A DNA stretch of 64,000 nucleotides from Ignavibacteriota bacterium. GTDB taxonomy: Bacteria > Bacteroidota > Ignavibacteria > Ignavibacteriales > Ignavibacteriaceae. Shown in pieces: positions 25,285 to 34,771 of the stretch. Location: NCBI GenBank assembly GCA_013285405.1, contig CP053446.1, positions 1,773,985-1,837,984 of the forward strand, given 5' to 3'. The notes under the pieces were generated by a model. That model was given only the letters and a program-made list of their open reading frames with translations. It was not told the DNA's origin and did not search any database. The translations under genes and the position numbers were made by a program. Position 1 is the first letter of the stretch. Every line of letters starts with the position of its first letter.

Positions 25285-26643
25285 TTAATCAAATATTATC
25301 TTATAGAAATTTTCAGCAGCGAACACTTTTTTTGTTGGAAATTTTTTCAGGATAGAATTGCCCATCCAGCTAATTGCTTCATTATCTCCATGAATTAAAA
25401 CTATTTTGTCAGGATTCAGGGTTGAAACCAATTCCAATAATTCTTCCCGTTTTGAATGAGCTGAAAGACGGAAGTTTTTAATTTCACACTTCACTTCCGT
25501 TTTTGAATCGCGATCGGTAAGTTGAATTTTATCTCCACGTTTTGCGTTTGCTATTTTGCTGCCGGGAGTTGACGGATCCATGTATCCAACTGTAAATATT
25601 GCCGAATCTTTTTTATGCAGCCAGATTTTTGCGAGCGTAAATGAATTGGTTGACTCTATTATCATTCCGCTTGAAGCCAGAACAATACACGGAAATTTGA
25701 ATAGCTGTTCAACATCATCCAACTCAAATAAATTTTTTTGAGGAATATCAGACAGAACCAAATCAATTTCTTTTCTATTGACTAAATACCTGTTGTAATC
25801 ATAAATCCTGTTAATCTTGTTTCCGATTCCGCCGGTGAAAATATCCACACTTGTAATTTTATTTTTTTTCATTTGAAGCCAGATAATCGCAAGTATCTCC
25901 TGTAATTTTCCCAAAGCAAAAACGGGGATGAGAACGGAACCTCCGTTATTAATTACTTTATTAATTGAAGATGCGAATCTTTCAACTTCTATATTCCAGT
26001 TATTGATAACAGATGAATCAGTTGCGCCATAAGTCGTTTCGGTTAAAAGTATATCAATTTTTTCATCGGGTAGTTTTGCACCAGCAAGTAGAGATTGGGC
26101 GGAAAGATTTATATCGCCGGTAAAAAATAATTTTTTATTATCGAATCGCAGTAAGATTCCTGCTGAACCAATAATATGTCCGGCATCAAAAAATTCACCT
26201 TCAACAACCTGAGCGCTTGTCAACGAATTAAGAATAAATTTTTCATTGTAAGATTTATAGTTTATGGATTTGATCAGAAGATCAACTTCATCACGTGTAT
26301 AAATTTCAAAATCCTTTTCATTCACCTGTCTTTTTAATATTGAAATTGCATTGTGCAATGTTAACTCAGCAACAGCACGTGTTTGAGGAGTTGTGATAAT
26401 TTTCAGATGAGGGAATTTTTTAATGAGAAAAGGAAGTGCATTTAAATGATCCTGGTGTGCGTGTGAAATTAAAACATAGTCGGTTGGTCTGTTATCGAGT
26501 AAATCAAATTTTGGGAGAGAATCCAATCCGGTTTTTTGAGGATGCATTCCACACTCGAGGATAATTCCAAGTCCGTTGATGTTCAGATAGTAACAGTTTG
26601 CACCGATTTCACCGGCACCACCGAGTGATACAAATTCGATCAT
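25285..26643 (-). CDS. metallo-beta-lactamase/beta-CASP RNase-like hydrolase
   Basis: A 452-residue enzyme. The MBL core has SHAHQDHLNALPFLI (HxHxDH metal motif) near residue 59, DAGHIIGSAGI and FTGDINLSAQSL, then LTETTYGA. The beta-CASP insert follows, and the C-terminal part ends in SAHSKREELLELVSTLNP and LIHGDNEA. This is the layout of CPSF-like RNases/exonucleases (YSH1 family) that cut RNA with two zinc ions in the cytoplasm. The exact substrate is unknown. No neighbour suggests a special role. Confidence 0.85.
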   Translation of the reverse strand: MIEFVSLGGAGEIGANCYYLNINGLGIILECGMHPQKTGLDSLPKFDLLDNRPTDYVLISHAHQDHLNALPFLIKKFPHLKIITTPQTRAVAELTLHNAISILKRQVNEKDFEIYTRDEVDLLIKSINYKSYNEKFILNSLTSAQVVEGEFFDAGHIIGSAGILLRFDNKKLFFTGDINLSAQSLLAGAKLPDEKIDILLTETTYGATDSSVINNWNIEVERFASSINKVINNGGSVLIPVFALGKLQEILAIIWLQMKKNKITSVDIFTGGIGNKINRIYDYNRYLVNRKEIDLVLSDIPQKNLFELDDVEQLFKFPCIVLASSGMIIESTNSFTLAKIWLHKKDSAIFTVGYMDPSTPGSKIANAKRGDKIQLTDRDSKTEVKCEIKNFRLSAHSKREELLELVSTLNPDKIVLIHGDNEAISWMGNSILKKFPTKKVFAAENFYKIIFD

Positions 26644-26702
26644 TAAGTCAGTATAAAATTATGATGAGCAAATCTAAAGAAAAGTGTAAAAAGAATATTG
26701 TC

Positions 26703-26792
26703 GTAGAGGCTGTCTCAAAAGTCCTATAATGTCAAGCCGAGCGTATCGAAGACTGACAATTTGGATTAAAATCACCCTTCGACAAACTCAGG
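26703..26792 (+). mobile_element. truncated copy of the MITE-like element
   Basis: It begins GTAGAGGCTGTCTCAAAAGT like the element at 23610. The two share the following GACTGACAATTTGGATTAAA and the CTTCGACAAACTCAGG word. The right inverted repeat is missing; the sequence instead runs into a stretch matching the A2M gene 3' end. Confidence 0.7.
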
Positions 26793-26813
26793 TGCGTACA
26801 TACATTGGATTGT
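26784..26813 (+). repeat. 30-base fragment matching the A2M gene 3' end
   Basis: 28 of 30 bases match 27561-27590, inside the last codons of the alpha-2-macroglobulin gene, in the same orientation. The two copies flank the RAYT/REP unit. Confidence 0.6.
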
Positions 26814-26817
26814 AAGC

Positions 26818-26869
26818 AAAGATGACATCTTTCAGTAGGCTTTCCAAATCGGTAAAAGATGTCATCTTT
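26818..26869. repeat. REP-like hairpin downstream of the RAYT gene
   Basis: AAAGATGACATCTTT (26818-26832) and its exact reverse complement AAAGATGTCATCTTT (26855-26869) with a 22-base spacer. Each arm is itself a near palindrome. The same arms occur at 27474-27507 on the other side of the transposase gene. Confidence 0.8.
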
Positions 26870-26885
26870 TACACACTTTCTCTCA

Positions 26886-27461
26886 TTAATCTTCAATCAT
26901 ATAATTATCATTAAAGATATTTCTTTTCATTTCAATATGATACTTAATGAATTTATCTTGCCCACCAAACCATTCTAATAATTCATCTCTATTAAGACTT
27001 GTTTTATTATTTCCACACAAAACATTGTATGAACTAAATTTGAACTGGGTCAAGTCTTTGGTTATACCGTGATGAACCGGATTCGCGTGGATATAGTAAA
27101 CAGCCGAATAAAAGTATTTCTCATCCTCAATAATTTTTCTCTTAAATCCTCTTTGAAATAAATTTCCTTTCCTCTTTTCCTGAATGTTAATCGACATAGA
27201 TTATGAAATAAAAAACTTCCTGAAGCTTTCACTAACTATATTCGGGACATCAGTTTTTACACTTCCGAGAATATGGAAATGGTTTGGTAGTAAACAGTAT
27301 GCAAATGTATCGATACAATCAGATAAATATTTATCGTATTGCCTAAGAAAATAGGAATAGTTTTCCTCTTTAAAGAATATGCTCTCTTTACCATTACCCC
27401 GATTGTAAAAATTATAGAGTTTGTTTTTATATAATGGAATATAATAATCTACTTTTTTCAT
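26886..27461 (-). pseudogene. REP-associated tyrosine transposase (RAYT), interrupted by one stop
   Basis: A Y1/HUH transposase of the TnpA-REP type, about 190 residues if whole. It has LYNFYNRGNGKESIFFKEEN, the HUH motif LLPNHFHILG and the RAYT block KGNLFQRGFKRKIIEDE, followed by YYIHANPVHHGI, which holds the likely nucleophile Tyr. A single in-frame TAA at 27201-27203 splits it after FRKFFIS, at a place where relatives usually have a Tyr or aromatic codon, so one base change would restore the frame. The ATG at 27461 (MKKVDYYIPLY) is the likely start; a longer frame begins inside the hairpin. Matching hairpins flank the gene on both sides. Confidence 0.85.
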
Positions 27462-27473
27462 CTCGTTTAACTT

Positions 27474-27507
27474 AAAGATGACATCTTTCGGAAAAGATGT
27501 CATCTTT
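27474..27507. repeat. REP-like hairpin upstream of the RAYT gene
   Basis: AAAGATGACATCTTT (27474-27488) and AAAGATGTCATCTTT (27493-27507) with a 4-base CGGA loop, giving a 15-base perfect stem. It uses the same arms as 26818-26869. It lies between the RAYT start and the A2M stop, so it might also end A2M transcription. Confidence 0.85.
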
Positions 27508-27521
27508 TGTAATTATTCAAA

Positions 27522-30500
27522 CTACTGAACCTTCACTTTCACACCTTCCGAATGACTTGAAAACTCAGGTGCATACATACACTGGATTGTTGTAATACCG
27601 TTTGAGAAATCTCCTTTGTGAGTAACTCGCAATGGATACTCAAATACATAAGTTCCTTTCGGCAGCCAATCCATAAAGAAATTTGTTGCAACGTCACGAG
27701 TGTTTTCGTAATAATATAAACCATCCTGATATTTGTGTTGAGAGAGAACATTTATCGGTTCAAATCCAGCAGCTCTCATATCTTTCAGATGAACAAATTC
27801 CATATCACGGTCAACACGGATCTCAATTCTAACTTTTACCAGATCTCCCGGCTTCAACTTTGTGTTTTCATCAACCGGAGTGATTTTCTTTCCTGTTGGA
27901 GAATCCAGTTCCAAAAATAATTTCTTATTTATCTTCAGTGGAGTTTCAGCAAAAGTAATTTTATCAAGCTGTTCATAATACTGCCAGTACAAAGAACCCC
28001 ACGCAACAACATTATTATTATTTGTTACAGTCACTTCTCCCATTTCAGGTTTTATCTCTTCACCCTTCCAGGAGGTTTTGAAATATCCCGTTCCAGCTTC
28101 AATATGAATTTCAGGATTGTTGAGAAGATCAAGCTTCTGTCCGCCGATTTTTATGTCAGGCATTTTTGTATCAGACAACCAATCACTTCCTCTTAACAAA
28201 AGTGCATAGCAAGCTTCTGCAGTTGCTTTGGTTGTTTTCCAATCCTGAACCTGTTTTTGTTTAAGCAGCCAGACTTTCATATCATCAACTGACTTCTGAT
28301 CTTTTGTAATCTCATCAACTGCTTCAATTAACAACGACTGAGTTTCAATCGGTGCCTGATACCAGTACCATCCCCATTCTTCTTTAAAATACATTCCCAT
28401 TTCATCATTGAATACAGCATTCTCAATAATCGATTTGATAATTGCTTTTGCAGTCTTTGCATCATACATTCTGTAAAGAGCGAGTGCAATCATTCCCTGC
28501 ATATATTTATTATTAGTCAGCCAATATTTTTGTGCCTGACCTTTCCAGTAATCAAATGCTTCTTTGTATTTATCATCGACAGGAATATCAAGATAGTAAC
28601 TTCGTCCATAAAGATAATGTGCCTGGATGTAACTGATATTTTTATGCTCAAGAATTCCGTGCTTCTTTATCCATTCATAATCTTCATACATTCTTGCATC
28701 TGTGTAAACAACTGCTTTACGAAGCATTTCCCACGTTGTAGGATTTTCACGAATATCTTTTATTCCAAGTCTTTCCAGATGACCCATTCCAACAACAATA
28801 TATTGAGTGATGAAACGGTTTTCAGGAAGTCCCGGGAACCAAGGCCAGCCGCCGTTTGAATATTGCATCTCCTGAATTTTCTTTTCAGCACGAGCCATTT
28901 CATCAGCCATCTTTACAAGATCAAACAGAAGTCCAACTCTTCTTTTTCTTTCACTTTCATCCTGAGCATCGAGCACCCACGGAGTTTCTTCAAGCAATGC
29001 AGATTTTAATTCCTGATTCTTTTCAAGATTTGAAAGAAGAGCTTCTTTATCAACTTCTTTCCAGCTATCAAAAACTTTTTTGATTTTCGGACTTGAGTTT
29101 GCAATATGAGTTGCAATACTGTTTGCATAAAATCTGTTAAACACCTGCTCAATACATTCGAACGGATATTCCATCATATACGGCAATGCCTGGATTGCAT
29201 ACCACGCTGGATTTGCAGTGAACTCAAGGGTAAGATTATAATTCTGCAAAGTTGTTGAATTATTTTCCATTAATTTTTTCAGAATGAAAGTTTTTGTTTG
29301 ATTTCCTCTGACAGGAAGAGGAAGTGTCTCTGTTACAAGCATTCTGTTTAAAAGAATTGGAAGAGCATTTTCTTCACCATCGGAATGTTTGTCTGACTTT
29401 GCAATTACTCTGTAAACAATCGCTTCAACTTTTCCGAGAGGAACTTTTAATCTCCAGTTTAATCCTTCGCTCATTCCTTTTTCTGCCGAGAATAATTTTA
29501 CATTATCAGAATTTTCAAAAAGTGCATCAACTGGTTTCATTGTAAATGCATCAAACAACTGCAATGTTGCTGAACCTGAAATTGAACTGTCGGAAAGATT
29601 GCTGACTTTTGCTGTGAAATAAATTTCATCTCCTTCTCTTAAAAATCTCGGAGGATTCGGCATTATCATCAAGTCTTTCAGAGTTACAGCTTCATTGTAA
29701 ACAATCGCACTCTTCAAATCTTTTGTGAGAGCGAAGCCCATAAATTTCCAGCGAGTCAATGCTTCAGGGACTGTGAATGAAATTATTATTTCGCCTTTTT
29801 CATTTGTTCTTAATTCAGGATAGAAGAAAGCTGTTTCATTCAGATTTTTTCTGATAGAAACTCCCTCCATTTGCTTTTCACCTGATTCGGACGGCGGTAC
29901 TCCGGGCAGTTTTTCTCCATTCATTTTTTCTTTTCCAGCTGAATCCTTTTCTTCAACGATACCACTTTGACTTTCACTGTATAAAGAAAGTTCATCACTT
30001 ATCGCAGATTTGTTGGTAACCATATCCATTCTTCCTTCACGGTAACCATATCCATATCCAAATCCATAAAAATAAAATCCGAAGTTGTTGATGTATGGAT
30101 AATAGATGGAATGTCTGTAATAGTAATCGTTCCAACCTTCATTATAAAAAGATGAACTTACACTTTGAAAATTATTATCTGCTGTCCAGTTATATCTTGA
30201 ATAGTAATAAGGATAAACATTAAAGCCCCAATAATTTGCTGCAAACACATCGAGAGAAGCATCATACATTGAAGCAAGAAGTTCAGCTGCAACTGCATCA
30301 CCATTTGGTCCGGAGATTTTCAGTTTCCATTCTTCACTTGAACCTGGAAGAAGTTTGCTTCTGAAAGTTTCGAAATAAATTTTTAATTGCTTATTTGTCC
30401 ATGGGACCGAAATTATTTTTGTAATAATATATGGTTCATTATTAATAATGGCTGAAATATGAGCCACAATATTTCCGCGATACTCTTCTTTAATCGGTAT

Positions 30501-33500
30501 TTCTATTTTCTTCTGCTCATTATCAAGCTCAATCCATTCTTTCCTGATTATCTTTCCATCGTACTCTAATTCGAAAAGTGCTTTCACATCTTTTTCAATT
30601 GAACCGAGATAAAGAGTTACAGTTTCACCGGGCTCATAACTATTGGCCCCCTCTAAATCTCCCCCAAAGGGGGAGACTTTAGTTAAATGAACCCATATAC
30701 TTTCATTTAATGGAGTTTTGTCGGATTCAGGATCAAACAGAGTAAAATATTTTTCGAGTTCAACCGGAGTTCCGTTTTTGTCTTTTGTTTTCAGAAACAG
30801 GACATACTTGCCCGGCTGCCATTCAGTTTGGTTTTTGAAAGAAATAAATGAACTGTCAACAGTTGTGAAACTTGTTGTAAATTCTTTTCTTTCCTTTTCC
30901 CAGTTGAAGTATTCATTCTCTTCATTATAAATATCGTGTGAGAAAGTTTTATAAAATTCTTCTTTCGTCATTAAGAATTTATCCGGTTTTGCCCAAAGTC
31001 TGTTTCTGAAAATTCTGTCAGGATTTTTCAAACGATAAACTTCAATCGATATTTGTGCAGGCTCAAACAAGCCGTTTAGATTTGTAGTTGAAACCTGATA
31101 TTTATCAATATTATATGAGTTGATTATTTCAGGAATATCAACGTTTGCAACTAATGCTACATAACCTGCACTCACATAAGTCTGAGCAGAATGAGTTTCT
31201 CCTGTTACGTCAATTACATCAGCATAAACAGTGTAGCTGAAAACCGGTTTTGTTTCTTTCGGTATTGAAAGATCAGGAACCAGATCAAACTCAACTTTGA
31301 ATTTTCCTTCCTTATCTGTTGTTGTAACTCCATTTGTAATTTCCATTTCACTGTATCTTCCCCAGAACCAGTTGTAATACCATCGCCATCTGAAATCGTA
31401 ATATGGAAAATAAACTGTACGAACAACTCTGAATTTCACATCAACATCATTCAGGTTTGCACCGGAATATGTTTTCGCAAATCCGTCAACTGTAACTTTA
31501 TCATTTAAAGAATAGCTTCCCTTTATTGGATCAAACTTTACTTCAAACTTTGGTCGTTTGTATTCTTCAACTCTGAACGATTGTGAACCATTTTCATTTG
31601 AGATCATATACTGTCCGCCGATTTTTCCAACAGGAATCGTAAACTTTCCATTAAAAGTTCCATATTCGTTTGTTGTGAAAGTTGCTTCAGTGATTTTCTG
31701 ATAATTCGCATCGAAAAAAGTAACAGTTGTGGTTTGGTTTGTAACAACCTTGTGATCTTTTTTGTCATCGGTATTTATCATCAAACCTTTGAAATAAACA
31801 ATTTGTCCGGGACGGTAAATCGCTCTGTCGAGATAAAAGAAAGTTGTGTTTCGTTTTTCGGTTCTTTCCTGGTAAGAATAGGAATAGAAATTCTGCGATT
31901 CGAATTTATCCTTTCCATTTATGAATACAACTTTGTAAGTGTTGTACTGATTATCATCTTTTTTGAATTCGAATCCACCATCTCCATCAGTCTTTCCCGT
32001 TTTCAGTTTGAAAAACTGATACTCTCTTGCATCCTGCACATATTTTTGTCCATAGACTTCAACTTTAATATTTGAAAACGGATTGCCGGATTTTCTATCA
32101 AGTGCATAAAACACAACTTTGTTTTCGTCTGTATCTTTCCTGATGTAACTGATATTTGTAATCCAGATTTTGCTGTAACCAACTGCATTTTTTATATAAG
32201 AAAATTCAGGATCGGTTCCGACGAGAATAAGATATTGTCCGACCGATAAAGCAGGCATTTTTATTTCAACACTGTGTGACTGAAAATCTTTATCATCCGG
32301 CAGATTGACGTACCAATCCTGAATAGATTTCTGAGATGCATATCGTTGATAAAGTTTTTGCGCGTCAAGTTTATTTTTTGTTGGATCTAATGATTCATTC
32401 CACGGAATTATGCGAATAAATATTTTGTTTACATTTTTATAAGTCACCAAACCAAGAAATGTCTGATCAGGAAGATTTCCGTTTTCAGTTTGAACACTCA
32501 AACTTTTTTGCAATATCGTATTCTGAAGCCATCTGCATTCCTCTGCACCAAAAGTATCAGGAAATTTTTCAATCGTAGAATTACAAATTTCAAGAGCTTT
32601 CTTTATTTCCCATTTGTAATTATCTGAACCATTCGGATCATACTTCATTCCTTCGCTGTAATGATATTGTGCAATGTTAAATGAAATGAGAGATGAATAC
32701 GGCACTTGCTGATTTCGTTTCTCCATTTTTAGCAAAGCATTCAGATACAAGCTGTCTTTCTGAGCATTTACACTTTCACTTCTCACAAAATTCAATCTTG
32801 CAAGATCAACATCTATCAAAGCATCTTTTTCTTTATCATCAAGATGAAGGGCAATTAATTTTTGGTAAAGCTGAATAGCATAAAATTTTAGTGAGAGAGA
32901 ATCTTTTGTGGAATATTTTATTTCGACAAAATTATCTGCGGGAGAAAAATCATCTTCACTCTTCAATTCAAATTTGTAAACTGGCTGCGTAACTGATGCT
33001 TCATCATTCACAAAAAATGCAAGTGCCTGATGAGCAAGAAGATCATACAAAGTCGGACGGAGATAGGAATGTTCCGTTGTTCCGTAAACGAGAATATCTT
33101 CAAACTCCTTTATTGGGATTTTCTTAAGCTTGTCGCTTTCTTCAAGTGAAGCGTGAAAATATTTTGTGATTTCTCTGATAAGTCTCGAAAGATCCCAGGT
33201 TTGAAAGCCTGCATCGCCGTCAGGCAGGTCTTCATTATCAAAATTTACTGTTTCAGTTCTTTGCTGAAATCTCCAACGGTTATTCTGATAATACTGCCAG
33301 TAAATATTTGCAAGAATTGATTCGAGAATTGCATTTGCAGGAAACGAAGCAGAATCAATTTCAGCTTTTACATCGTTAACAATTTTAACGTGACTATCTT
33401 CTTCAATGTAGTTGCCGTATTTCAGCTTATAAAAAATTGATTTGATAAATTGCGGCTGGTTGTTGTCTTTTTTTGCTGCTTCATAGATTTCTTCAACAAC

Positions 33501-33749
33501 TACAAGCGCTGAGCGAGTTAAACCCTGCTGTTCAAGTGAATCAACAGTTTTCCACGCAGATTTGTAATCATCTTTGAATTGGTAAACGAATTCATTCTCG
33601 TCGGAAGTATCTAAAAAATTCATTTCAGGGATTAAATTTGAAAATGACAAGAAAAGAAATGCTATTGGAAGAACAAGCAGGAGTTTGTAAATCCGGCTTT
33701 TGACTGAAATAGATCTGTTTTTCATTGCAGCTACCTTTAATTTTTTCAT
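27522..33749 (-). CDS. bacterial alpha-2-macroglobulin (A2M) family protein
   Basis: A 2075-residue envelope protease-trap protein. A hydrophobic N-terminal segment (about 20-40) gives export; no lipobox Cys is seen. MG-type domains follow, with the MG2-like block FFYLDRAIYRPGQIVYFKGL near 630 and the A2M domain block LRTNEKGEIIISFTVPEALTRW near 1310. The thioester motif CIEQ is at 1532-1535, inside a YPFECIEQVFNR context typical of Bacteroidota homologues, then an alpha-helical toroid and a C-terminal MG10-like domain. Two aromatic-rich tracts (about 778-799 and 1178-1238) are unusual. Residues 174-181 and 1024-1034 come from palindromic DNA repeats inserted in frame. No penicillin-binding protein 1C gene, its usual partner, adjoins it. 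Start may be Met1 or Met9. Confidence 0.92.
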   Translation of the reverse strand: MKKLKVAAMKNRSISVKSRIYKLLLVLPIAFLFLSFSNLIPEMNFLDTSDENEFVYQFKDDYKSAWKTVDSLEQQGLTRSALVVVEEIYEAAKKDNNQPQFIKSIFYKLKYGNYIEEDSHVKIVNDVKAEIDSASFPANAILESILANIYWQYYQNNRWRFQQRTETVNFDNEDLPDGDAGFQTWDLSRLIREITKYFHASLEESDKLKKIPIKEFEDILVYGTTEHSYLRPTLYDLLAHQALAFFVNDEASVTQPVYKFELKSEDDFSPADNFVEIKYSTKDSLSLKFYAIQLYQKLIALHLDDKEKDALIDVDLARLNFVRSESVNAQKDSLYLNALLKMEKRNQQVPYSSLISFNIAQYHYSEGMKYDPNGSDNYKWEIKKALEICNSTIEKFPDTFGAEECRWLQNTILQKSLSVQTENGNLPDQTFLGLVTYKNVNKIFIRIIPWNESLDPTKNKLDAQKLYQRYASQKSIQDWYVNLPDDKDFQSHSVEIKMPALSVGQYLILVGTDPEFSYIKNAVGYSKIWITNISYIRKDTDENKVVFYALDRKSGNPFSNIKVEVYGQKYVQDAREYQFFKLKTGKTDGDGGFEFKKDDNQYNTYKVVFINGKDKFESQNFYSYSYQERTEKRNTTFFYLDRAIYRPGQIVYFKGLMINTDDKKDHKVVTNQTTTVTFFDANYQKITEATFTTNEYGTFNGKFTIPVGKIGGQYMISNENGSQSFRVEEYKRPKFEVKFDPIKGSYSLNDKVTVDGFAKTYSGANLNDVDVKFRVVRTVYFPYYDFRWRWYYNWFWGRYSEMEITNGVTTTDKEGKFKVEFDLVPDLSIPKETKPVFSYTVYADVIDVTGETHSAQTYVSAGYVALVANVDIPEIINSYNIDKYQVSTTNLNGLFEPAQISIEVYRLKNPDRIFRNRLWAKPDKFLMTKEEFYKTFSHDIYNEENEYFNWEKERKEFTTSFTTVDSSFISFKNQTEWQPGKYVLFLKTKDKNGTPVELEKYFTLFDPESDKTPLNESIWVHLTKVSPFGGDLEGANSYEPGETVTLYLGSIEKDVKALFELEYDGKIIRKEWIELDNEQKKIEIPIKEEYRGNIVAHISAIINNEPYIITKIISVPWTNKQLKIYFETFRSKLLPGSSEEWKLKISGPNGDAVAAELLASMYDASLDVFAANYWGFNVYPYYYSRYNWTADNNFQSVSSSFYNEGWNDYYYRHSIYYPYINNFGFYFYGFGYGYGYREGRMDMVTNKSAISDELSLYSESQSGIVEEKDSAGKEKMNGEKLPGVPPSESGEKQMEGVSIRKNLNETAFFYPELRTNEKGEIIISFTVPEALTRWKFMGFALTKDLKSAIVYNEAVTLKDLMIMPNPPRFLREGDEIYFTAKVSNLSDSSISGSATLQLFDAFTMKPVDALFENSDNVKLFSAEKGMSEGLNWRLKVPLGKVEAIVYRVIAKSDKHSDGEENALPILLNRMLVTETLPLPVRGNQTKTFILKKLMENNSTTLQNYNLTLEFTANPAWYAIQALPYMMEYPFECIEQVFNRFYANSIATHIANSSPKIKKVFDSWKEVDKEALLSNLEKNQELKSALLEETPWVLDAQDESERKRRVGLLFDLVKMADEMARAEKKIQEMQYSNGGWPWFPGLPENRFITQYIVVGMGHLERLGIKDIRENPTTWEMLRKAVVYTDARMYEDYEWIKKHGILEHKNISYIQAHYLYGRSYYLDIPVDDKYKEAFDYWKGQAQKYWLTNNKYMQGMIALALYRMYDAKTAKAIIKSIIENAVFNDEMGMYFKEEWGWYWYQAPIETQSLLIEAVDEITKDQKSVDDMKVWLLKQKQVQDWKTTKATAEACYALLLRGSDWLSDTKMPDIKIGGQKLDLLNNPEIHIEAGTGYFKTSWKGEEIKPEMGEVTVTNNNNVVAWGSLYWQYYEQLDKITFAETPLKINKKLFLELDSPTGKKITPVDENTKLKPGDLVKVRIEIRVDRDMEFVHLKDMRAAGFEPINVLSQHKYQDGLYYYENTRDVATNFFMDWLPKGTYVFEYPLRVTHKGDFSNGITTIQCMYAPEFSSHSEGVKVKVQ
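30650..30680. repeat. palindromic repeat inside the A2M coding region
   Basis: TCTCCCCC AAA GGGGGAGA (30658-30676) with flanking CTCTAAA and CTTT. It encodes the stretch SPFGGDLEGA in frame. A related CCCCCTCC/GGAGGGGG hairpin with the same AAATCTCC lead lies between lipoprotein genes at 57447-57472. Confidence 0.7.
33207..33228. repeat. GCCTGC..GGCAGG palindrome inside the A2M coding region
   Basis: It is similar to the intergenic CCTGCC-type palindromes and encodes DLPDGDAG (residues 174-181) in frame, in a region that otherwise reads as helical repeat sequence. Confidence 0.6.
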
Positions 33750-33788
33750 TTATCTAAACTCTCATTTTAATTACTAATAATACACGAA

Positions 33789-33900
33789 TTGTCATTCTGG
33801 CGATCCCGACGAAGTCGGGAGAGTCCAGAATCTGAATATTATTTAGTTATGTCAGATTCCAGACAACCTGCCTACCGGACAGGCAGGGCCGGAATGACAA
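33789..33900. repeat. composite intergenic palindromic repeat
   Basis: The ends read TTGTCATTCTGG and GGAATGACAA. Inside are a perfect palindrome CCCGACGAAGTCGGG and the 21-base CCTGCCTACCGGACAGGCAG-type palindrome at 33867-33887. Most of the gap between A2M and ispD is this element; no gene is seen in the rest. Confidence 0.65.
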
Positions 33901-34046
33901 CAACAAACATTAATTTCACCAGAGTTTTACTTTCAGGAAGAAAATACGTTCCCGTCCAAGGCACTCCTTCCGAGAAATTATTTTTTTACTTGTAGAAATT
34001 TAATGATAAGAGAAGTGAAATGAGACAGAATTGGCGGGATATTTAA

Positions 34047-34760
34047 TTATTGATTGGGAGCTATAAGCTTTTCAAACATCTCAATCTCAGTTGCAGTAGT
34101 AACTTTAAAATTCAGCATTGAGCCTTCAACAATATTAATATCTATTCCAAGCTCTTTAATTAACATCGATTCATCGGTACCGATAAAATTCTTTTCATAC
34201 GCTTTCTTCATAGCTTTCATAAGATCACCGTATTTAAAAATTTGCGGTGTCTGCACGTAATACATTTCTGATCTGTCAATATACTCACTGACAAGCTGAT
34301 CGCCTTTCAGCAAAGTATCTCTTGCTTTCAGGCAGACTAGAGCATTACCTTTTTCTTTTGCAGTGTTTATTGCTTTTGTAAGAATTGAATCGGGAAGTAA
34401 AGGTCGGGCTGCATCATGAACTAAAATCAAATCATCATTTAGGCGGGCGTAGTCGTCAGACGAAGCCCCCTCAGTTTTGATTGCTTTGAGAGCATTGTAA
34501 ACCGAATCCTGTCTTTCTTCTCCGCCCTCAACAACCTTTGAGATTTTGGTGAGATTAAATTTCCTTTTTATCTCATTCAGCAAAGGAAAGTATTCTTTTT
34601 CGGCCGAGATAATAATTTCGTCAACAAGATTATTCATTTGAAAAACTTCAAGAGTGTAAACAATCAACTCTTTGCCATGAAACTTCAAATACTGTTTCGG
34701 AGTTTCGGTTCCGCTTCTCTTTCCTTTCCCGCCAGCAGGAATTACAACAAATACATTCAC
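34047..34760 (-). CDS. ispD: 2-C-methyl-D-erythritol 4-phosphate cytidylyltransferase
   Basis: A 237-residue enzyme of the non-mevalonate isoprenoid pathway, forming CDP-methylerythritol. The N-terminal CTP-binding block is VVIPAGGKGKRSGTETPKQY. It is followed by VEGGEERQDSVYNALKAI and ILVHDAARPLLPDS, ending with YVQTPQIFKY and GTDESMLIKELG. Between ALKAI and the VHDAARP block there are about 12 extra residues (roughly 97-108, EGASSDDYARLN) encoded by an imperfect palindrome. Other isp genes are not in the window. Confidence 0.95.
   Translation of the reverse strand: MNVFVVIPAGGKGKRSGTETPKQYLKFHGKELIVYTLEVFQMNNLVDEIIISAEKEYFPLLNEIKRKFNLTKISKVVEGGEERQDSVYNALKAIKTEGASSDDYARLNDDLILVHDAARPLLPDSILTKAINTAKEKGNALVCLKARDTLLKGDQLVSEYIDRSEMYYVQTPQIFKYGDLMKAMKKAYEKNFIGTDESMLIKELGIDINIVEGSMLNFKVTTATEIEMFEKLIAPNQ
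34437..34471. repeat. imperfect palindrome inserted in ispD
   Basis: GGGCGTAGTCGTCAGACGAA followed by GCCCC, an imperfect inverted repeat with higher GC than its surroundings. It encodes a loop absent from typical IspD between two conserved blocks and keeps the reading frame. Confidence 0.55.
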
Positions 34761-34771
34761 TCAAGCTCCAT

